This document shows positions 55,701 to 64,000 of a stretch of DNA of 64,000 nt, in pieces. Source of the stretch: Prorocentrum cordatum. Lineage: Eukaryota > Sar > Dinophyceae > Prorocentrales > Prorocentraceae. Positions within the stretch are counted from its first letter, which is position 1, and every line of letters begins with the position of its first letter. A program made the translations under genes and the position numbers. The DNA lies in contig CAUYUJ010000746.1 of assembly GCA_963575745.1 (NCBI GenBank), positions 1 through 64,000 on the forward strand, read 5' to 3'. The notes under the pieces were generated by a model. The model ran no database searches, was not told where the DNA came from, and saw only the letters and a program-made list of their open reading frames with translations.

Positions 55701-57195
55701 TTCGGAGAATCATGGACAAGCGACCAGTCCCAGATGATTACGCTCTCTGTGGTGAACGCCCAGAGTGGGCTGTGTGATGCTTTTTGGGCCAGGCATTCGG
55801 GATCGTGTGTGACGGTATGATGCGCACACGAGTTGCAAGCAGGGGGAGCAATAGCACTGTCAGACATACTGCAGCGCGGAAGCTACGAGGCTTGCCAGTG
55901 TGCTCGTCTTGTTGTTCCCATCATGAGAGGCAGATCTCACGGTGGCGTCCAGCAGGAACATAGCAGCCACGTTGTACCGCGCGCGTGAAGATGCTACGCC
56001 AGACATGCGGTGGTCCAGTTAATGCTGGCTACTTTGTATGTGAGTGCGATGGCGCTTAAAACACGATCCGAGAGGGGGCCAAGGGGGCCCCTGGGGGCAT
56101 TTCAGAAGTCTCAGAGAAAGGCGCCAGGTTTCTTGATACCGTCCTGGGCAGGTTTCCTTGTGATACTGTCTCGGGGCAGGTTTTGGTTTGTGATTGGTCA
56201 GTATTACGTTTGACAGTTTTTGAAGTCTGTCAGGAGGCCGTCTTTGGCGACCCATCGGGACCAGACAATGCGAGAAGGCGGACTGAGCAACCTTCTATGG
56301 TTTTCAATACTGTTGGCCTGTCAGAGGCACCCTTTGGAGGCTCGGAGACCACCTTCGATGATTGCTTGATCCCTTCTGCTTCCTTTCGGAGCCGTGCTGA
56401 AGGCCACCTGGGCCATCGTAGACCATCGTGAGCAATATTTTGCCCACCGTGGGCTCCTCAGGGCCTTATTGGAGCCATGCATAGCCGTCTAAAAGATTCC
56501 AACCGCCGGCGGCTGCCTGGGGCAGACCCTGGGGAGGGGGAGTGGAGAGGGATAAGCCTGCTCCTGAGCGGGAATCGAGGGGTGGTTCGGAAGAGCGGAC
56601 TCCTTTAACCAACTACAACCTGAGATCTGGTGGGGCTTTCGCCGCATGCCAAAGTCCGAGCCTCGACTCCGGCGTGGGCTTTCAGAGTGGGGCAGAGAGG
56701 GGAGAGCTTTGTCTCTGGCGCGCCACCTCATTTGCAAAGTCGGGGGAGAGTTTTGTGGGATCGGGGGGAGCCCAGAGTGGCAGGTGCAGGCGGAGAGGTG
56801 ATTTTGTGCACTCGCTGGTCGTTGAAGGTAGTTTTTCCAGATTCCCTGATCCCTATCTACTTCAGGCGCCTCCCTACTTCAAGAATCGATGTGCTTTTGC
56901 TGTGTTTGGTTATTCTCTGGGAGAGCCTGGATCCCATTTACTTTCCCCGCCTTCCTACTTCATGTTTTTATTTACGTCTTCGGACCGACGTCTACCTCTA
57001 CTCGTGTATGCGTGTATACGTGTGCACAGGTGTGCGTCGTGCGCGTATCCGTGCACGTGTCTACCCATGTACTGCACCTGCTGAGGTGATGATGTCCATC
57101 GTCGGTCTGTGTCTCTTGTGCTGGTGGACGGACATATACAGAATCCTTCCAGGAGGGGCACGGGCGGGAGCGCAGGAGCCGACGATCGGCCGATT
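52701..57195 (+). other. No recognisable gene; scattered short repeats
   Basis: Mixed-composition DNA. 53,200-53,470 and 53,550-53,700 have loosely periodic CTTGGG/GGGGTC phrases like a very decayed G-rich minisatellite, and 56,060-56,170 has similar ones. 55,014-55,033 (GAGGAAGTCTCAGGCGAG) is an inverted copy of the 41-bp repeat at the right end of the window. ORFs up to about 180 codons overlap on both strands without recognisable motifs. Confidence 0.5.
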
Positions 57196-57297
57196 TTCTC
57201 CTCCTCCTCCTTCTCCCCCTCCTCTTCCTCCTCCTCCACGTCGTCGTCGTCGTCCTCCTCCTCCTCCACCTCCTCCCCCTCCTCCTCCTCCTCCCGG
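57196..57297 (+). repeat. CCT/CGT trinucleotide array
   Basis: Interrupted (CTC)n with a central (GTC)5 run. It gives Pro-, Ser- or Glu-rich translations depending on frame. Confidence 0.9.
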
Positions 57298-57428
57298 TGC
57301 AGCAGCTGGCTCATGGCTCCGGGAGCCCAGAGTGTGGCCCGTGGTGGCTGCAGGGTCCGGGGCGGCCAGGGTCGGGGGAGGTCGCGGTGGTTTGCGGGTC
57401 CTCCTCTCAACTGTGCAGTGGCACGACG

Positions 57429-57649
57429 AGGAGGAGTCGAAGAAGAAAAGATGGCATACATGTAAACTTTTGGCGCTCTGTGCGGATTTCTTTTATCGGC
57501 GCATGGGCCCCCTGGCGGCGCCTCCAGCGTCGCCCTGGGCGCGCTCCGCGCGCCAGCGAGGGGTGTCCAGCGCAGATCCAAGAAATCCGCGCGGAGCGCC
57601 AACAGTTTATGTTTATGGCGTTTCTTCTTCCTCTTCTTCTTCTTCTCCT
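57429..57649 (+). repeat. Large imperfect palindrome, MITE-like
   Basis: The arms 57,429-57,492 and 57,580-57,649 are inverted copies of about 65 bp. The core TTGGCGCTCTGTGCGGATTT pairs with AAATCCGCGCGGAGCGCCAA, and the outer parts are GAAGAAGAAAAG against CTTCTTCTTCTTC. The 87-bp loop is itself GC-rich with GGCGCCTCC motifs. A miniature inverted-repeat transposon or a fold-back is possible. No target duplication could be established. Confidence 0.75.
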
Positions 57650-59095
57650 TCTAATAATGGGCGCTGGAAGTGCACGAAGCTCGTTTAGGTACGTTGTGCT
57701 CGCCTGTTTCGTGGGGCACCTTTTGCGCCCTGACGTATTCCAGGTCTGCCTTTTGTCGGTCTTGCCGCTCCTCTCAGCGCGTAGCATCGTTGGCAGGTCT
57801 TGTAACGCGCTGCGTCAGGAGCGGGCGAGTGGAGGAAGTAACTTGGTGTGGCAGAGTGCAGCAGCGCATGCGCGCTTGCGAGCGCTGGCAAGGCGTCAGC
57901 GCCTCTGTGCGAGCTTAAATGTTCTCCCGAGGTGTGCTCTGCAGATCCGTGGATCTTCGGCTGTAGCTTGGGCAAGGCAGCCCACTTGGGGCGTTGATCC
58001 CATGCCAGAGCTTTCCTCGAGCTGTGGATGTGGCTCTGTGAAGCTCGCCTCCTGTGGGGGCAAGGGTACTTCAATCTCGCCTGAGGGCGAAGAGCGTGTG
58101 AGGCCATGAGCAAACTGGCCAGCCCACAAGCCTCCCGCTGTGCTCCGCCCGCCCGCCTTGGGGACCAGCTAAGCGCGTCTGCGGCGAGTTGACTTGACAG
58201 GTTTTTTGAAGGGTTGGATGACGTGTCTGGCCAGGAAGAACGGAACGGTCAGCGCGTCACGTGAGACATTGAACGCTCGGGATCCGAGCCACATAATGCC
58301 CGACCCGCCTCTTATCTGCGCATACCCACCGCCCTGAAGCACAGTCGGTCCCAACGCAATCCAGCATCTTTGTCTGTAGGAGCAGGTCTATCACCACACA
58401 AGAATGTGACATCTATCGCATGACGCCTCACTGCTGCAAGCCTTTAACTGCTTCGACCCCTATTCCACGTCATCTTGTGCTCCTTTCTTTTGTCTTTTCC
58501 GGCGGTTACCCTTGAGTGTCTTACTCTGTCGTTCTAGTACGCCCGCGCCCTACTGCTCTTACACCCTGATCAGCGTGAGCCGATGCTGAGCGTGGTATCG
58601 TCACGCGAAATAGTATCAGCGACGCACGGTGTCTGATCCTCAGCCAGCGTGTTCAAAAACCACAAACAGCGTGTTGCGGGCGAGTGCGAGTTGGATGTGT
58701 CACCGCGCTTGCCCACTCCCCAGAATTCGGCCAGCACGAGGCAGTAGGTTTCCGACCAACATGTTATGCCAACAAGAATTGTCAAACATACCCAGATATG
58801 GAAGTTGAAATCCTGGAACACGATGCTTTGGGGCACTTGCCAGAAAGCGCGTTCTTCAATGCTGGGAGGGTGGGGTCGGTTAACCCAGTGCCCCGGATAG
58901 TAAAGCCTCCCCCCCTCTTTCCCCCCTCTATCTTTTTCTTTATCCCGCGTCAGTAGGATTTAATTTTGGAGAGGGGCGCGGAGGCCGAACTTGATAATCC
59001 CTAGGGGAAGTTGTGAATCGAAGTTGCTATCATCTCATGTTGAGAAGCAACAGTATCAGGATGCCGAGCCTGAATGGGTGAGTGGATTGAGGTCG
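57650..59095 (+). other. No recognisable gene
   Basis: Unstructured intermediate-GC sequence. A C/T-rich run (58,905-58,950) precedes GAACTTGATAATCCCTAGGG, similar to sequence at 59,459-59,480. I see no supported coding or RNA feature. Confidence 0.45.
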
Positions 59096-59145
59096 TGCGC
59101 AAGAGAGGTTTCTTGGCCAGGAGCGCCAAGGACCTCTCTTGCGCA
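59096..59145 (+). other. Strong stem-loop
   Basis: TGCGCAAGAGAGGT (59,096-59,109) pairs perfectly with ACCTCTCTTGCGCA (59,132-59,145). After a small bulge an inner CTTGGC/GCCAAG stem closes a 7-nt loop. A T run does not follow, so it is not a simple terminator. Confidence 0.8.
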
Positions 59146-59229
59146 GGCAAGTTGTAGCCACCACGAGCCTCGAGATCTCTCGAGTCAGTCTTGTGCCAAG
59201 ATCTAGAAGGTTAGGTTACACGAGCGCCC

Positions 59230-59232
59230 AGG

Positions 59233-59267
<35 letters not shown>

Positions 59268-59371
59268 CATCCTCATCCTCATCCTCATCCTCATCCTCAT
59301 CCTCATCCTCATCCTCATCCTCATCCTCATCCTCATCCTCATCCTCATCCTCCTCCTCCTCCTCCTCCTCC

Positions 59372-59413
<42 letters not shown>

Positions 59414-59414
59414 C
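59230..59414 (+). repeat. CAT/CCT compound trinucleotide array
   Basis: (ATC)n, then about seventeen CATCCT units, (CCT)n and (CAT)n again, almost symmetrical around the centre. His/Pro-rich frames are by-products. Confidence 0.95.
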
Positions 59415-59724
59415 ATCACCTTCGGCGGGAAAATCGTTGATTATCCCCGCCAGACCCCCGAACTTTATTATCCCCAGGGGATTATTATCTGGTGCGCAGG
59501 GTTATTGGACAAGACCGCGTCCGAGTTAACATGCATCCGTCAGCATTGGAGTAGCGCTGACACCACAATCGCCGAATTCAGAAGTCTTCTGTTTATCCGT
59601 GAGGGCTTCGCCCCATGCCGCGGGCCCCCTGTCGAAGAATGGGAGATACAAAAGCTAAATCATGAGGTCTGGGCGCCGCCGTGAAGCAGTGTCGGGACCT
59701 GTTTGTTTTTCGGCCCTGACCCTC

Positions 59725-60400
59725 CGGATCTGCGTCACGGGTGCCACCGAATTTCAGAAAAGTGGCAAATTCCTTGTGTTTGTGGACCCTGACCTTACGG
59801 ATCTGCGTGAGGGGTGCCGCCGAAATTCAGAAAGGTGGCAAACCCTGTGTTTTTTGGGACCCTGACCCTGCCGATCTGCGTGAGGGGTGCTACCTAATTT
59901 TAGAAATGAAGCAAATCCAATTGTTTTTGGACCCTGACCCCGCCGATCTGCATGAGGGGTGCCACCGAATTTCAGGAATGTGGCAAATTCCCTGTGTTTG
60001 TGGACCCTGACCCCGCCGATGTGGATGAGGGGTGCCACCGGATTTCAGAAATGTTGCAAATCCCTTGTGTTTTTGCACCCTGACCCCGCCGACCTGCGTG
60101 AGGGGTGGCAGCACATTTTGGAAATGTGGCAAATCCGTTGTGTTTTTGGACCCTGACCTCGCCGATCTGCGTGAGGGGTGCCACCGAATTTCAGAAAAGT
60201 GGCAAATCCCGTATGTTTTTGGACCCTGACCCCGCCGATCTGTGTGAGGGGTGCCACCGAATTTTAGAAATGTGGCAAATCCCTTTTGTTTTTGCACCCT
60301 GACCCCGCCGATCTGCGTGAGGGGTGCCACCGAATTTCAAAAAAGTGGCAAATCCCTTATGTTTTTGGACCCTGACCCCGCCGATTTGCGTGAGTGGTGT
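59725..60400 (+). repeat. 73-bp tandem repeat, nine units
   Basis: Unit: GACCCTGACCCCGCCGATCT, GCGTGAGGGGTGCCACCGAA, TTTCAGAAATGTGGCAAATC and a variable end around CTTGTGTTTTTG. GTGCCACCG-type starts fall at 59,741, 59,814, 59,887, about 59,959, 60,032, 60,105, 60,178, 60,251 and 60,324. The period is not a multiple of 3, so an open frame moves from frame to frame, which argues against a coding role. Confidence 0.93.
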
Positions 60401-60834
60401 TAATTGTTACCCACCCCAGCAAATCAGACAACACGCTCACGGCGTGGTACAAATGCCCGTTTTGGGCCTCCCCCCCTCGCGCGGTCCATCAACATGCAAC
60501 AGTAAGCAGCAAGAAGCATAACTGTAGCAAGGTACAGTAAGCAGCAAGAAGCAGAACTGTAACAGTGAAAACTGGAAGCTGCAACTGGTACAGGAAACTG
60601 CGAACCTTAGGCCTACAGCCTGGTGGCCCCAAAAGGGGGCCGGCGGATTTTTGACGAGGCTTGTAGTACCTGCTAAGTGTACGTCTGGACTGGATGCGTA
60701 CTTTGCAGTCCTGGCTGCTCTTTGAGCAAATTGTTCGCCAGTGCCACGTCGTGTCTCCTTGTGTACAGCTGTCGCCGCTGAACCGCGAGGGCAGGGGGGT
60801 GAGTAACTTTCGCCATACACCCTGTTTACACAGG

Positions 60835-60836
<2 letters not shown>
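60401..60836 (+). other. Spacer with a 35-bp duplication
   Basis: ACAGTAAGCAGCAAGAAGCA occurs twice, at about 60,502 and 60,535, followed by TAACTGTA/GAACTGTA. Otherwise unremarkable; no gene. Confidence 0.6.
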
Positions 60837-60896
<60 letters not shown>

Positions 60897-60964
60897 AATG
60901 ATGACGATGACGATGACGATGACGATGATGATGATGATGATGATGCTGATGCTGATGCTGATGC

Positions 60965-61024
<60 letters not shown>
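60835..61024 (+). repeat. GAT trinucleotide array
   Basis: About 190 bp of GAT with short GAC and GCT interludes, giving poly-Asp, poly-Met or poly-His frames that are not genes. Confidence 0.95.
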
Positions 61025-61025
<1 letters not shown>

Positions 61026-62348
61026 ACGCGAGGAGGGGCCAGGAGGGAAATGAGAGGACTAGACCTTTTTGCTCATGCATTCTCTCATCCTCGTCCTCCT
61101 TTCCTCTCCTCGAGAGGGGGGGACCCAAGGTTGGGGGCCAATCCGCAAGTTCGATGCTGACGCCAGCGAGGCGCCGACCCTATCCACCTCTGGCTGCTGC
61201 CCCTTGGCCCGCCTGCTGCTGCTGCCGCTGCCTTGGAGAGGACGCGTGTGTCCCTACTTTCTATTCTCCCCTCCCATTCTCTCTCGCCTGTCCCCCCAGT
61301 CAAGGGAGGAAAAACCACCTGGACCCAACAGCTGACGTTTACGAAGCGGCCACGTGCGTTCACTGGACAGCCCTGCCCTCTTCTGATTCCTTCCCTGGGT
61401 GCGTTCACCAAGCGGGTTCGCTCGTCGGGATGATTATTCTGGGGGGGATTTTCCCCCCTTTGCCCAGGTCCCTCCTCCCATCCCCCTCACCCTCCCCCCC
61501 CCGGGCCTGCGCGCGCGTCCGCTCCGCCCGTCTTCCGCTTTCTCTTCCCTCTGCTTCCTGAGCAGCGGCTGATGCCGTGTGGCGCGCAGACCTCCGCACG
61601 TATGCGGGCAAGCTGGTGACTGTGTGAGTCGGTGGCGATTCACGGTCGGAATGCAGCGAGTTAAGCGGGCGAGAGAGAGAGAGCGAGAAGCATTCGGAGA
61701 CGTCAGGGCCTCGGCTACTTGCTGGCCCGCTCTCGGCGGGGTCGTGCTCAGACAAAGGAGCACGACACTGATTCCCAGAGGCGAGTCCCACTAGACCGTC
61801 TGTGGGTCGACGTGCCGACAAAGCTGCCAATGTGCAACAGGGGCTCGCATCCAGAGGCGCGCTTTGCCGTTGCCTGCTGTGTAAACCCCTGTGTCCTCCC
61901 TCTTCACTTCTTCTCCCCTCCGCCCCCTTGTGTTGGTAAGATGTCGGCATCGGCATCTGCGGATGTCCTGGTCCTGATCCTCATCCTCGTTCGCCCGCCC
62001 CCTCTTCCTCCACGATTCCGCCGCATCAACAGACAGCGCGCACACGCCGCATTCGGACGACGACGCACAGCATCAGCAGACAAATCGCGAGCACGCACAG
62101 CACAGTCAGCATCAACGCCCACGCCGCATTCAATGATGACGAGGCTACATGACAAATGCAAATCATCACAGCACAGTGCAGGAACACTCCGCACAGCGGT
62201 GCAGCGATAAAAGCTTCAGTCACCGTATCAGACAACAGTTTTGGATAATCAAAAGAGCCCATCATCAAGCAACATTGAGCTGTATTGTCACAGTGAGGGA
62301 GTCGAACGGTCATTCACTGCCCCTTGGTGCGTGGCTGAAATGGGCTTC
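61025..62348 (+). other. No recognisable gene
   Basis: GC-rich with C and CT runs, e.g. 61,441-61,500. CACGCCGCATTC is repeated at 62,044 and 62,120 with CGCACAGCA phrases between. ORFs on both strands lack motifs. Confidence 0.45.
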
Positions 62349-62502
62349 TACGGTGTGGCTGCTGTTGTTGCTGCTGCTGTTGTTGTTGTTGTTGTGGTTG
62401 CTGTTGCTGTTGTAGTTGCTGTTGCGGTTGTTGTCGTTGTTGTTGGTGTTATTGTTCTTGTTGCTGTTGTTGTTGTTGTTGTTGATATTGTTGTTGTTGC
62501 AC

Positions 62503-62543
<41 letters not shown>

Positions 62544-62573
62544 GCTGCTGCTGCTGCTGCTGTTGTTGTTGTT

Positions 62574-62614
<41 letters not shown>

Positions 62615-62640
62615 TTTTTTTTTTTTTTTTTTGTTGTTGT
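62349..62640 (+). repeat. GTT/GTC array with poly-T
   Basis: (TGTTGC)n grades into (GTT)n, then (GTC)14 and about 18 T. It is followed by further GTT and, at 62,711-62,735, TTCTAAAGAATAATTATTG. Confidence 0.95.
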
Positions 62641-62856
62641 TCCTTTTTTTTTCTTATCGTTTTTCCGTTTTTGGTGCTGTTGTTGTTGGTGTTGTTGTTG
62701 AACATTATTTATTCTAAAGAATAATTATTGTTGGGACCCCTGGTGCGCGGCCCCCTCGCCGCGCCTAGGCCGCAGCCACATTTTCATCATTTTCGTGAGG
62801 AAGTCTCAGGCAAAACGTGGGTGTCCGGATCCGGTTGTTTTGTTGTCCCCCGTTTT

Positions 62857-62949
62857 CCCTTGCAAAAAATAAGCTAAAGTGGACATTTCTTGTTCTAACA
62901 TAACCAAACTTCAAGAATCCCTTGCAAAAAATAAGGTAAAGTGGACATT
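62857..62949 (+). repeat. 31-bp direct repeat, 62-bp period
   Basis: CCCTTGCAAAAAATAAG-TAAAGTGGACATT at 62,857-62,887 and 62,919-62,949 with one difference. AT-rich surroundings; function unknown. Confidence 0.85.
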
Positions 62950-63473
62950 CGCGCGCGCAAGACGAAATCCTTCCAAAACCTTAGTGTTCGTAACGATTTT
63001 AACATAAAAACATAAAAAAAACCAATGGTTTTTCAAAAAAAAGTGTCAACATTTCATCCCGCGCGCTCTTGCGGATTTGTAGGAAACCCAACACTTTTTA
63101 AACATTTCTGTCAAACGGGCTTTTGCGAGCAACTTTTTCACGTGCTTCGAACTTCTCCAACAACGGTTGCGCACCTGCCAGGGCCATCATCACTGTCAAA
63201 TAATACCATGCGGGACACATTCGTTTTTTCTTCGCGCGCGCACGCCGAAATCGTCGTCGGCCGCGGGGCCTGAATAGTAGCCACGGTCGTCCGCAGGCCA
63301 CGAAGTGAAGTGTCCGAACGTCATAGGGCGGGAAGCTGGGTGTGGGTGGTGGCGAAGAGTCGTTTGGAAATGTGGTAGAGCTTGAACCGGCCCCCCCACA
63401 AAGTGGGGGTATTGGCGGGCGTCGTATGAAAACCCTGGCACTGGTGAGAACGGAGTGTCCCCACGTGCTAGTA

Positions 63474-63544
<71 letters not shown>

Positions 63545-63645
63545 GGTTGTTGTTGTTGTTGTTGTTATCGCTGTAGTTGTTATTGTTGTGCTTGTTGTTT
63601 TTGTTGTTGTTGAACTCTCATTCTTGAAGAATAATTATTGTTGAT
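63474..63645 (+). repeat. GTT array with conserved 3' flank
   Basis: About 45 GTT units, then TTCTTGAAGAATAATTATTG, nearly the same flank that follows the 62.3-62.7 kb array. The flank is itself partly palindromic. Confidence 0.92.
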
Positions 63646-63773
63646 CCCCCCCCACCGGTGCACGTGGATTTTTTTGATTGAAGTGCCACCCCCGGGGCTC
63701 GCACTTTGTTTTTTCTCAAGGAAAGTCTTCCTGCTCAAACTGTGCCCCTGCCCCCCGGGCTACAACAACAACG

Positions 63774-64000
63774 GCTCCCGCCTGAGACTTCCTCGATTTT
63801 TACTCAGGACCCCCGCTCCCGCCTGAGACTTCCGCGCAATTTACTCAGGAAAGGCGCTCCCGTCTGAGACTTCCTCGCAATGTAATCAAGACCCCCGCTC
63901 CCGCCTGAGACTTCCGTGCAATTTACGTGGGAACGGCGCTCCCGCCTGAGACTTCTTCGAATTTTACTCAGGACCCCCGCTCCTGCCTGACATTTCCGCG
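63774..64000 (+). repeat. 41-bp tandem repeat running off the window
   Basis: GCTCCCGCCTGAGACTTCC plus TCGCAATTTACTCAGGA starts at 63,774, 63,815, 63,856, 63,897, 63,938 and 63,979. Two alternating subtypes (ending GACCCC or GAAAGG-like) suggest an 82-bp higher-order unit. Single inverted relatives occur at 55,014 and 62,795. Confidence 0.93.

Noticed and set aside
58684-58956. Small ORF that might be a host gene
   Set aside because: No recognisable motif, an overlapping minus-strand ORF of equal length, and no supporting signals.
59139-59684. Poly-His/Pro ORF and the poly-Asp/poly-Met ORFs at 60.7-61.2 kb
   Set aside because: Trinucleotide arrays read in frame. The flanking codons show no conserved features.

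Overview
The window looks like nuclear DNA of a eukaryote, most likely a dinoflagellate. That is an inference from the non-LTR retrotransposon families, a PIF1/Helitron-type fragment, the microsatellite load and the absence of compact genes; no marker gene settles it. I found no host gene, rRNA, tRNA or CRISPR array that I can support. Almost everything readable is mobile or repetitive DNA, much of it nested.

Positions 1 to about 48,165 are built from two related non-coding repeats, called here CTCGTAG elements. Both begin near GTA(A/C)CTCGTAGAGCT. Both end with the inverted copy of that motif (AGCTCTACGAG), then a hairpin of the form CCGGCGGTNAC - short loop - GTTTACCGCCGG, then GCGCC(C)AGT. 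The long A type (about 0.8-2.3 kb) carries two to five monomers of about 177 bp. The short B type is about 340 bp. They lie head to tail, inverted, or inside one another.

Two LINE families are embedded in these repeats. LINE-I has two long copies (15,986-21,468 and about 27,034-32,455), a truncated copy (22,194-24,112) and fragments. It encodes ORF1 (coiled coil plus a conserved C-terminal domain) and ORF2 (endonuclease, reverse transcriptase, RNase H), and ends in a conserved GGGCGC/GCGCCC hairpin. LINE-II is seen only as 5'-truncated plus-strand copies (24,496-27,012; 34,801-35,512; 37,112-40,359; 43,491-43,889) and minus-strand remnants. The plus-strand LINE-II copies sit between the AGCTCTACGAG motif and the right half of a CTCGTAG hairpin, which suggests that the hairpin is their target.

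The main candidate novelty is ORF2. Its RNase H motifs occur in permuted order (GDS, then ADELT, then DGG, then AEL) in every copy of both families. The reverse transcriptase box reads WADN instead of Y/FADD, and its motif B reads KEGP. In both long LINE-I copies ORF1 ends in TGA CGG, and ORF2 follows in the same frame with no ATG before its first catalytic motif, which suggests stop-codon readthrough.

From about 48,720 to 64,000 the character changes. CTCGTAG motifs disappear and the DNA becomes GC-rich. It holds a decayed PIF1/Helitron-associated gene, a second kind of reverse-transcriptase remnant with a normal ADD box, a 73-bp and a 41-bp tandem array, several large trinucleotide arrays and some long palindromes. 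The junction could be a real element boundary or an assembly join.
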